Assembly: GCF_010119225.1 (NCBI RefSeq)
Contig: NZ_WNKF01000002.1
Location: 434,001 to 498,000, forward strand
Direction: 5' to 3'
DNA: 64,000 nucleotides
DNA from: Cyclobacterium roseum
Lineage (GTDB): Bacteria; Bacteroidota; Bacteroidia; Cytophagales; Cyclobacteriaceae
The position numbers were made by a program, and so were the translations under genes. The notes below the pieces were generated by a model. It saw only the letters and a list, made by a program, of their open reading frames with translations, searched no databases and had not been told where the DNA came from. The stretch's first letter is position 1. Every line of letters begins with the position of its first letter. Positions 53,187-60,152 of this stretch are shown piece after piece.

Positions 53187-54371
53187 ATGAAAAAATTTGT
53201 ACTTACATTCATCTCATTTACCTTACTGAGCCATTTCGCTGTGGGACAGGGCCGCCTTTCCTATTATACGCCCACCCACTATCATGGGATTTTTTCCCAG
53301 GAAACCACCTCAGCCCGGGCCTCAGGAATGGGACTCACCCACCTTACCTTGGATGGGATAGACAACGCATTTTACAATCCCGCCAGCATAGGCCTCACCA
53401 AGGCAAAAATAACCACACACCTTAATTATGCGAATGGGGGTCAGGTTAGAGTTAATTCTCATTTCCCCTTTTTAGGGATTACCTACCGGATCAATGACAA
53501 ATTAAACCTGGGAATCAGTGGATTTAAATGGGTAGACAGCAATACCATCTGGACGACCGACATAGCTGGCGAATCCTTTTCCGTAGACAAAAGAGAACAA
53601 ACCATGCTTTCGGCAACAGCCGCATACGAGGTCATGGATGACTTGTATGTAGGAGCTTCAGGCGTATACCTTTACGAAGAGGCAATCCCGGGACATATCA
53701 CCTCAAGGGATTTTATTATCAACGCTGGTGCGCTGTATGAAAAGGAAGTGGACTGGATTAAAATTGGAAACCTGAACAAGCAAAAATTCAGGGCTGCTAC
53801 CAGCTTGATAAACGCCGGAATGGATAATCGTACGGAACAAACTTATGAGGACCGGCTAAATTACCGTTCTATGATTATATTCTTGTCGGCCGGTGCTTCC
53901 TATCATTTTTCTGTACCGCTTACCAGCAATCTCGTAGAGGGCAAGGGTTTTTTTGACCAGGATTCCAAACAAGTAGATCTCGGTGTACACCTACAGTTCA
54001 GGGATGAATTGCCAGGTAAGGACCCTTACAATGAGCAAGGATACAACAGCGCCTTCGGTGCTGGGGCTGAAGCCTGGTTTTTCAATACCATCGCCTTAAG
54101 AATGGGATACTATTTTGAAAAAAGACCAAAAGATATCCGCTCCGAAGGAGGGGCCTGGGTAACCACCGATAAATCCGGGTTTACCTGGGGCTATGGTGCC
54201 AGGCTTCCCTTACACCAGTGGACGGAAGGTCAGTTTCCATTTAATGCAGAAGTTAATTTTGTAACGGGAAGAATCTTGAATGAAATCAGACAAGACTTTA
54301 CCCACCGTTCTCCTATTGGCGAAAACAACTTTCTTTTCTCCGCCGGAGTGAACTTACAATGGGTGAAATAA
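53187..54371 (+). CDS. Outer-membrane beta-barrel protein, PorV/FadL-like
   Basis: 394 residues from the ATG at 53187, which gives a good signal peptide (KKFVLTFISFTLLSHFAVGQ); an ATG 24 bases upstream (53163) is possible. The mature start (SARASGMGLTHLTLDGIDNAFYNPASIGL) is the pattern of the PorV/PorQ-like and FadL-like outer-membrane families, followed by alternating beta strands and a final NLQWVK with an aromatic residue near the end. Function unknown; it may be a porin or a T9SS-related barrel. It follows a strong terminator and so has its own promoter. Confidence 0.8.
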   Translation: MKKFVLTFISFTLLSHFAVGQGRLSYYTPTHYHGIFSQETTSARASGMGLTHLTLDGIDNAFYNPASIGLTKAKITTHLNYANGGQVRVNSHFPFLGITYRINDKLNLGISGFKWVDSNTIWTTDIAGESFSVDKREQTMLSATAAYEVMDDLYVGASGVYLYEEAIPGHITSRDFIINAGALYEKEVDWIKIGNLNKQKFRAATSLINAGMDNRTEQTYEDRLNYRSMIIFLSAGASYHFSVPLTSNLVEGKGFFDQDSKQVDLGVHLQFRDELPGKDPYNEQGYNSAFGAGAEAWFFNTIALRMGYYFEKRPKDIRSEGGAWVTTDKSGFTWGYGARLPLHQWTEGQFPFNAEVNFVTGRILNEIRQDFTHRSPIGENNFLFSAGVNLQWVK

Positions 54372-54421
54372 CGTCTTACAAAGAATATAAAAAAGAGGCG
54401 TTTCACATTTTTTGAGCCCAC

Positions 54422-54459
54422 AAAAAATCAAAAGGGAGGCTGCAAAGCAGTCTCCCTTT
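54422..54459 (-). terminator. Terminator of the minus-strand RNA gene
   Basis: On the minus strand AAAGGGAGACTGC pairs with GCAGCCTCCCTTT around TTT (one mismatch on this strand, A-C), followed by TGA and T6. No T-run follows on the plus strand, so it belongs to the minus-strand transcript. Confidence 0.75.
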
Positions 54460-54666
54460 AAAGTAGGTCCGATCCCTGGAGTGTTACAAACCTCCGATAT
54501 AACAGGATTTGAGCTGCACCCTCATCGCAACCTTCCACTGTTATCCTGCACCCTGTAAGGGGTACGAGGTCTTTCACAAGGAAAGATGAGGCCTGGTTTT
54601 GAAGCGGTGCTTCACTCGGTATTTTAATTAACTTGTGAAGTTTGAACATGTCGCAGAACCGAACCT
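54422..54666 (-). ncRNA. Structured RNA gene, about 200-245 nt, 6S-like topology (identity unknown)
   Basis: It has its own promoter (54672-54702) and terminator. The predicted first bases (54666-54656) pair with bases 54475-54465 just before the terminator in an 11-bp helix with three G-U pairs, all valid only on the minus strand. A second helix pairs 54648-54637 with 54494-54482, with one bulge. Inside are hairpins such as GAAGC-ACC-GCTTC and GTACCC/GGGTGC, and CCTCATC/GATGAGG. Closed ends, length and own promoter resemble 6S-type RNA; RNase P, tmRNA and SRP signatures were not seen. A 63-residue frame lies inside it (ATG at 54649), so a small protein is the alternative. Confidence 0.55.
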
Positions 54667-54671
54667 TAAAA

Positions 54672-54702
54672 CAAATATACAACCTATTCCATCAAACCTC
54701 AA
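54672..54702 (-). promoter_or_regulatory. Promoter of the minus-strand RNA gene
   Basis: On the minus strand TTG (54702-54700), a 20-base spacer and TATATTTG (54679-54672), an exact match to the Bacteroidota consensus. Expected start of transcription near 54666. Confidence 0.65.
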
Positions 54703-54765
54703 ATAGAGGGGGCAAGACAATTTTCAGCAAACGGCCCATCGCAGCCGAAAAAAAGAATAGCTTGG

Positions 54766-54800
54766 TATTTTCTGTTTTTAGGTTTTAAAAACAGAAAATA
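54766..54800. repeat. Perfect 15-bp inverted repeat upstream of the usp gene
   Basis: TATTTTCTGTTTTTA (54766-54780) and its exact complement (54786-54800) around a 5-base loop. It is AT-rich, with no T-run on either side. It lies between the RNA gene promoter and the usp start, 109 bases from the latter, and could be a divergent regulatory site or a weak terminator. Confidence 0.6.
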
Positions 54801-54908
54801 TTCACTTGCATTAACGGAATAATTAGCTAATTTAAATTTTTATGTTTTAATAAATAACAGCCAAACCAAAGATAGCTCTCAGGAATCCACTTATTTTAAC
54901 ATTTTACA

Positions 54909-55832
54909 ATGTATCAAATCAAAAAAATCATTGTTTGTCTGGATCAAACAGAGATGGACAAAACGCTGGTGAAATTTGCCGCATTTATAGCCAAGGCTAA
55001 TCAATCAAAAAAAATCTATTTCACGAATGTTATTCGCAACCTGGCTATTCCAAAGGACATACTGGCGGAGTTCCCCAACCTGATCAGTAATATGGTCGAA
55101 GAAAGAAAAAACCAAATGAAGCGGGTGGTGAAGGAAAATTTTGACCCGGATTTAAAAATCAATTATACATTTGTGGTCAAAGAGGGTCAGCTATCCAAGA
55201 AAGTGTTAAAGCTGGCCACTGAAAAGTCTGTCGACATGATTTTGGTGGGAAGAAAAACATCTATTCCCGGGTCCGGGGTGGTATCCCAGCGGCTTGCCAG
55301 ACGCGCTTCCTGCTCCCTAATGATCGTTCCCGAAAATGCAAAACCAAAAATCAAAAAAATGCTGGTTCCCAGTGACTTTTCGGATTATTCAAAGGATGCC
55401 CTGGAGGTGGCCATTGAAATCACCGAAAAAAACGAGGGCAAATCGGAAATCTTTTGTCAAAATGTATACGCGGTGCCTTCGGGCTATCACTTTACCGGAA
55501 AGTCCTATGAAGAGTTTAGCCAGATCATGCTGGAAAATGCAGAAATAAACTATAAGAAGTTTATCCGAAAAATCGATACCAAATCAATCAAGGTCAAACC
55601 CCTGTACACCAAAGATGAGGACGATGATCCGGTTGTCGACATCATCCAGAAAGCCCAGGAAATCAAAGCCGACATCATCATCATTGGAGCCAAAGGAAGA
55701 ACGGCAGCGACCGCTCTTTTTATTGGCAGCATGGCGGAGAGGCTCATACAGATGAATGATAAAGTGCCCCTGCTTGTCACCCGGCCAAAAGGGAAAAACG
55801 CAGGCATCATCGAGTATATCCTGGAGATATAG
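54909..55832 (+). CDS. Universal stress protein with two Usp domains
   Basis: 307 residues in two Usp halves (about 1-145 and 147-300). The first has IIVCLDQTEMDKTL and VDMILVGRKTSIPGSGVVSQRLAR; the second has KMLVPSDFSDYSKDALEVA and ADIIIIGAKGRTAATALFIGSMAERLI, which approaches the ATP-binding G-2x-G-9x-G(S/T) motif. Tandem Usp proteins respond to starvation or stress; no enzyme activity is assigned. It is probably a single gene, with 84 bases to the next. Confidence 0.9.
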   Translation: MYQIKKIIVCLDQTEMDKTLVKFAAFIAKANQSKKIYFTNVIRNLAIPKDILAEFPNLISNMVEERKNQMKRVVKENFDPDLKINYTFVVKEGQLSKKVLKLATEKSVDMILVGRKTSIPGSGVVSQRLARRASCSLMIVPENAKPKIKKMLVPSDFSDYSKDALEVAIEITEKNEGKSEIFCQNVYAVPSGYHFTGKSYEEFSQIMLENAEINYKKFIRKIDTKSIKVKPLYTKDEDDDPVVDIIQKAQEIKADIIIIGAKGRTAATALFIGSMAERLIQMNDKVPLLVTRPKGKNAGIIEYILEI

Positions 55833-55916
55833 CTATTTCACATACAAAAAAACATGGTTTAGGTCTTTAAAAATATATTTCATAACTTTAAGTTTGAATT
55901 CAAAACCAATTATGCT

Positions 55917-56879
55917 ATGAAAATTAAATCCACCTTTTTACTTATACTTTCCCTTGCATTTTTAAGTTGGGATTCGGAGGCCCAACTATTAAAAAGGTTA
56001 AAAAATGCAGCCTCGGAGGGAGTAACCCGTGCCGTAGAAAAGACCGTAGAAAAGCAAGTGGCCAAAGCCACCGAAAGACAGTTGGAAAAGGCTTTCAGTA
56101 ATCTTTATGGAGATATGGAGGCCGGTGAAAATGATGAGGGAGGAAGTTCTGGAGGTGGCTCCTACGATTACAGCAAAATCATGCGTTCCGTGAATATGGA
56201 TGTAGAAACGGAAAGTGCCTACAGCTTTTCCGGAATTGCTGTAATGGAAATTGAAAGCACAGATGAAAAAGGAAAAGCGTCAGAACCCATTACCTTTCAC
56301 TCGTTTTTATCCGATAACCCGGATTATTTCGGAATGGAATTTATAGATCCTGATGATAAAAACTCAAAGGAAAAGTCGGTGATTATCATGGATCACAAAA
56401 ATCAGGCAACGGTAATGCTGATGGAAAATGACGAAGAAAAATCAAGCATGGCTTTTTCCATCGACTGGGGAGGCATGATGGAGGCAGCTGAAACGGCAGA
56501 GACCCCCGAAGAATCCCCCACGGTTTCAGAAGATTTTCAATTTGAAAAAACAGGAAATACTAAAGATATATTGGGGTATACCTGTGAAGAATACATCGTG
56601 GTAAGTGATGAGGCCGAAGGAAGCTACTGGATAAGTAAGCAACCCATAGAAGGACTGGAGTCTTTCTGGAGTAAAAACAGTCCATTCATTACGAAGAAAA
56701 TGAAAGAAGAAAACAGGGAATATTTTACAAATTTGCCCGAAGGTCATATCATGGAAATGAATTTTGCGAGCAAAGAAGATGAGAGTAGTTCAAAAATGAG
56801 CATGATTGAAGTGGACACCAACCGTCCCAGTAATTTCGATTTGTCGGAATACCCAAACGCAATGAAAGCAGCCAAATAA
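55917..56879 (+). CDS. DUF4412-containing exported protein
   Basis: 320 residues with a signal peptide (LLILSLAFLSWDSEAQ). A helical, charged stretch (about 24-75, RAVEKTVEKQVAKATERQLEKAF) is followed by an acidic Gly/Ser linker and a beta-rich DUF4412 domain (about 95-300), recognised by DILGYTCEEYIVVSDEAEGSYWIS and VIIMDHKNQATVMLM. Function unknown; related proteins are periplasmic or lipid-anchored. The next gene, dihydrofolate reductase, starts 11 bases later and probably shares the transcript. Confidence 0.82.
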   Translation: MKIKSTFLLILSLAFLSWDSEAQLLKRLKNAASEGVTRAVEKTVEKQVAKATERQLEKAFSNLYGDMEAGENDEGGSSGGGSYDYSKIMRSVNMDVETESAYSFSGIAVMEIESTDEKGKASEPITFHSFLSDNPDYFGMEFIDPDDKNSKEKSVIIMDHKNQATVMLMENDEEKSSMAFSIDWGGMMEAAETAETPEESPTVSEDFQFEKTGNTKDILGYTCEEYIVVSDEAEGSYWISKQPIEGLESFWSKNSPFITKKMKEENREYFTNLPEGHIMEMNFASKEDESSSKMSMIEVDTNRPSNFDLSEYPNAMKAAK

Positions 56880-56890
56880 GTATCGTGTAC

Positions 56891-57394
56891 ATGACCGTTT
56901 CGATTATCGTGGCTAAAGCCACCAATAATGCCATAGGGAAAAATGGGGAATTGCCCTGGCATCTCCCTTCAGATCTTAGCCATTTCAAAAAGACGACATC
57001 CGGCCACCATGTGATTATAGGAAGAAAAACATTTACTTCACTCGGCAAGCCTTTGCCGGGGAGAACGCATATTGTGGTCACCCGAAACCGGGACTTCAAG
57101 GTTCCTGAGGGTCATTTCGTGGCCCACAATCTGGAAGATGCGCTGCGCATTGGAAAATCCAGAAATCTGGAAAAAATTTTTATTTTAGGTGGTGCCAATA
57201 TTTATAAGGAAGCACTTCCATTCACTCATGAAATGATTATTACCGAGATTGAAGCCTCTCCTGATGCAGATACTTTTTTCCCGGAGTTCAATCGGAGCGA
57301 ATGGGAATTGGTGGATAAGGTGACGGTAGAAAAAGATGACAAAAACCCCTACAAGCACGCATTTGTAACCTACCGCAGAAAAGAAATAGGTTAA
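56891..57394 (+). CDS. folA: Dihydrofolate reductase
   Basis: 167 residues from the ATG at 56891; a GTG two codons upstream is also in frame. Hallmarks are IVAKATNNAIGKNGELPWHLPSDLSHFKKTT (split here: NNAIGKNG substrate loop, LPWHLPSDL with the catalytic Asp), HHVIIGRKTFTSLG, PLPGRTHIVVTR and IFILGGANIYKEAL for NADPH binding. It reduces dihydrofolate to tetrahydrofolate. It is the usual chromosomal trimethoprim target; nothing suggests a mobile resistance gene. Confidence 0.95.
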   Translation: MTVSIIVAKATNNAIGKNGELPWHLPSDLSHFKKTTSGHHVIIGRKTFTSLGKPLPGRTHIVVTRNRDFKVPEGHFVAHNLEDALRIGKSRNLEKIFILGGANIYKEALPFTHEMIITEIEASPDADTFFPEFNRSEWELVDKVTVEKDDKNPYKHAFVTYRRKEIG

Positions 57395-57464
57395 TTCCAT
57401 GCGATGAGATGCGTTCAGGTGGTAATTTAAACTCGCAAAGCCCCGCCACTGTCCGGAAACTTTT

Positions 57465-57472
57465 TAATTTTG
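57465..57472 (+). promoter_or_regulatory. Probable -7 box of cinA
   Basis: TAATTTTG, an exact TAnnTTTG match, 28 bases upstream of the cinA start. The serA promoter has the same box. No TTG is found at the expected distance. Confidence 0.4.
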
Positions 57473-57500
57473 CACCATAAAAAAACCAATCCTCTGTTTC

Positions 57501-58760
57501 ATGCATCAATCGGTAACAGCAGAAATCATCTCAATAGGCGACGAGCTCCTTTATGGCCAGATTATGGACACGAACAGCAAGTGGCTGAGTGAGGAGATGG
57601 ATAAAATGGGTATTCGGGTGGTCAGAAGGACCACTATTGGCGATGATCGCGAATCGATGCTGGATGCCTTTCAAGCAGCGGCCATTAAGGCTGACATTAT
57701 TTTAATGACAGGAGGCCTGGGGCCCACCAAAGATGATCTGACCAAATCGGTGTTGGCAACTTATTTTGGCTCCAAGCTTGCCTTATTTCCGGATGCCTTG
57801 GAAGATGTTAGCAACCTTTTTCATAGCCGGGGAAAGGAATTGACGGCTACTAACCGGAGTCAGGCATACCTTCCTTCCAATTGCACCTATATTCGAAATG
57901 CCGTAGGAACTGCTCCGGGCATGTGGTTTGAAGAAAAGGAGAAAATTTGGATGTCCATGCCCGGAGTACCGCATGAAATGAAATACTTAATGCAGCAGGA
58001 GGTCCTCCCCCGCCTAAAGAAAAAGTACCAATTGCCGGTCATTTACCATAAACTGATCCGTACGGTCGGCATTGGCGAAAGTTGGCTTTCGGATTTGATT
58101 ACTGAATGGGAGGAAAAGCTGCCGTCCCATATTCGCCTGGCTTACTTGCCATCCCTGGGAGAGGTAAAGCTCCGGCTTACTGGCTTTGGCACGGACCAGA
58201 AATCACTGGTTTCGGAAGTGGATGCCCAGATCGAACAGCTACTGCCCCTGATTTCTAAATATGTTTATGGGTTCAATGACGATATCCTTCCCGCTGCCAT
58301 CGGCCATATGCTAGTAAACCGGGGAAAAACGGTGGCGCTCGCAGAAAGTTGTACGGGTGGGTATGTTTCGCACCTGATTACCAGTATACCGGGATCCAGT
58401 GACTATTTTAACGGAGGCATGATCCCTTATCACAATGAATTTAAAAAAGCGGTTTTAGGTGTTTCAGGCGAGGTATTAAGCAGTGAAGGGGCTGTCAGTG
58501 AAGGTACCGTGCGAGACATGGCCAGGCAGGTGCGTAATAAATTCAACGCTGATTTTGGCTTGTCTTCAAGTGGTATTGCGGGGCCGGGAGGTGGGTCAGA
58601 AGAAAAGCCGGTCGGGTTGGTTTGGATTGCCTGCGACGACGGGCAGGTGTGCCATACCCGAAAATTACAGCTTACAAAAAACCGGACGGTAAACATTCAC
58701 CTGACAGCAATTGCTGCATTAAATTTATTGAGAGAGACCATTTTACAGAGGAGCTCATAA
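57501..58760 (+). CDS. cinA: CinA: competence/damage-inducible protein, nicotinamide-nucleotide amidase
   Basis: 419 residues. The N-terminal MoCF-like domain (about 5-170) has ISIGDELLYGQIMDTN and LMTGGLGPTKDDLT, which in CinA can hydrolyse ADP-ribose-type nucleotides. The C-terminal PncC domain (about 265-415) has VALAESCTGGYVSHLITSIPGSS, with its catalytic Ser, and SSGIAGPGGGSEEKPVGLVWIA. It deamidates NMN in pyridine nucleotide salvage. Full length for the family. Confidence 0.95.
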   Translation: MHQSVTAEIISIGDELLYGQIMDTNSKWLSEEMDKMGIRVVRRTTIGDDRESMLDAFQAAAIKADIILMTGGLGPTKDDLTKSVLATYFGSKLALFPDALEDVSNLFHSRGKELTATNRSQAYLPSNCTYIRNAVGTAPGMWFEEKEKIWMSMPGVPHEMKYLMQQEVLPRLKKKYQLPVIYHKLIRTVGIGESWLSDLITEWEEKLPSHIRLAYLPSLGEVKLRLTGFGTDQKSLVSEVDAQIEQLLPLISKYVYGFNDDILPAAIGHMLVNRGKTVALAESCTGGYVSHLITSIPGSSDYFNGGMIPYHNEFKKAVLGVSGEVLSSEGAVSEGTVRDMARQVRNKFNADFGLSSSGIAGPGGGSEEKPVGLVWIACDDGQVCHTRKLQLTKNRTVNIHLTAIAALNLLRETILQRSS

Positions 58761-58778
58761 AATTTAAAAGGTTTCCTT

Positions 58779-58808
58779 TTGCAAACCAGTTCCTAAATTT
58801 TAGATTTA
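58779..58808 (+). promoter_or_regulatory. Probable promoter of the E2 gene
   Basis: TTG (58779-58781), 19-base spacer, TAGATTTA (58801-58808), one mismatch from TAnnTTTG. The E2 start is 40 bases downstream. Confidence 0.5.
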
Positions 58809-58847
58809 TGCCTGGAGGCAAATTCAATACGATTTTACAGTAGGACT

Positions 58848-60152
58848 ATGGCAACAGTAGAAATGGTGATGCCCAAAATGGGAGAAAGCATAATGGAGGG
58901 CACAATCCTTTCCTGGCTAAAAAAAGAAGGGGACCTCATCGAGCAGGATGAGTCTGTTCTGGAGGTTGCCACCGACAAGGTGGATACGGAAGTACCTGCC
59001 ACCCATGCCGGCACTTTAAAAACCATTCTGGCCAAAGAAGGGGAGGTAGTGGAAGTGGGCAAGCCGATTGCACTGATCGAAACGGTGGAGAAAGAAATGG
59101 ATGAAGGACAGCCAATCCCTGCTACCGCTGAGGATCTCCAAAATAACCCTGCTTCTCCAAAGACCGAAACCCTTCCGGAAGTACCGGAATATACCTCACT
59201 GATCCTGGGAGCCGTTTCAAAAAAAGAAAGAAAGAAAATTGACGAAAGAAATTTTTATTCTCCCCTGGTCCTTAGTATTGCAAAAGCAGAAGACATAAAT
59301 GAAACGGAACTAGCTGCCATACCTGGGACGGGCAAGGGTGGCCGAATCACTAAAAACGACATCCTCTCCTACTTAAAGAAAAAGAAGGATTCTTCGCCCC
59401 AAATTACCCCTCCACTCGATGAACCCACACCAGTCAGGGATGGGCAGGATGAAATCATAGAGATGGACAGGATGCGAAAGATGATCGCTCAACGCATGTT
59501 GGACTCCAAGAATATTTCTGCTCACGTCACTTCATTTGTGGAAGCGGATCTCACGGAAATTGTCCTGTTTCGAAACAAGATAAAAGAAGAATTCCGAAAA
59601 AAAGAAGGCGAACCCATCACGTTTACACCCTTTTTTGTAATGGCCATCGCGAAGGCCTTGAAGGATTTTCCGATGATAAATATTTCAGTAGATGGGGATA
59701 AAATCATAAAGAAAAAAGACATCAACATAGGTATCGCTGTAGCACTGGCCAACGGTAATCTAATTGTACCGGTGATTCGGCAGGCAGACCAATATAACCT
59801 TCCTGGTTTATCCAAGAAAATCAACGATCTGGCCAGGCGGGCAAGGGAAAACAAATTGAACGCAGAAGAGCTAAAAGGTGGTACCTACACCCTTTCCAAT
59901 ATCGGCTCCTTCGGAAATATCATGGGTACCCCCATCATCGTTCAGCCTCAGGTAGCGATATTGGCGGTAGGAACCATTACTAAAAAACCGGCAGTCATAG
60001 AAACATCTACTGGAGACATGATTGCTATTCGCCATAAATTAATATTATCGCATTCCTATGACCACCGGGTAGTGGACGGTGCCTTGGGGGGGATGTTTGT
60101 CAAAAAAGTGGCTGACTATCTGGAAAATTTCGATCTGGAAACGGTTATTTAG
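58848..60152 (+). CDS. Lipoyl-bearing E2 acyltransferase of a 2-oxo acid dehydrogenase complex
   Basis: 434 residues: lipoyl domain (1-80, lipoyl Lys in EVATDKVDTEVP), a linker, E1/E3-binding domain (about 140-180, YSPLVLSIAKAEDINETELAAIPGTGKGGRITKNDI in part), and catalytic domain (about 205-434) with HSYDHRVVDGALGG carrying the active-site His. It moves the acyl group to CoA. The type (pyruvate, 2-oxoglutarate or branched-chain) cannot be fixed, as E1 and E3 genes are not beside it; branched-chain or pyruvate is likely. Its stop overlaps the stop of the convergent kinase gene by eight bases. Confidence 0.92.
   Translation: MATVEMVMPKMGESIMEGTILSWLKKEGDLIEQDESVLEVATDKVDTEVPATHAGTLKTILAKEGEVVEVGKPIALIETVEKEMDEGQPIPATAEDLQNNPASPKTETLPEVPEYTSLILGAVSKKERKKIDERNFYSPLVLSIAKAEDINETELAAIPGTGKGGRITKNDILSYLKKKKDSSPQITPPLDEPTPVRDGQDEIIEMDRMRKMIAQRMLDSKNISAHVTSFVEADLTEIVLFRNKIKEEFRKKEGEPITFTPFFVMAIAKALKDFPMINISVDGDKIIKKKDINIGIAVALANGNLIVPVIRQADQYNLPGLSKKINDLARRARENKLNAEELKGGTYTLSNIGSFGNIMGTPIIVQPQVAILAVGTITKKPAVIETSTGDMIAIRHKLILSHSYDHRVVDGALGGMFVKKVADYLENFDLETVI

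Noticed and set aside
54458-54649. Small protein gene on the minus strand
   Set aside because: The frame fits between promoter and terminator, but the paired RNA ends and several hairpins explain the locus better. Kept only as the alternative to the RNA gene.
57425-57465. Possible cobalamin riboswitch (CCGCCACTGT)
   Set aside because: Only a short match to the B12 core. The gap before cinA is 106 bases, too short for the full structure, and cinA is not a B12 gene.
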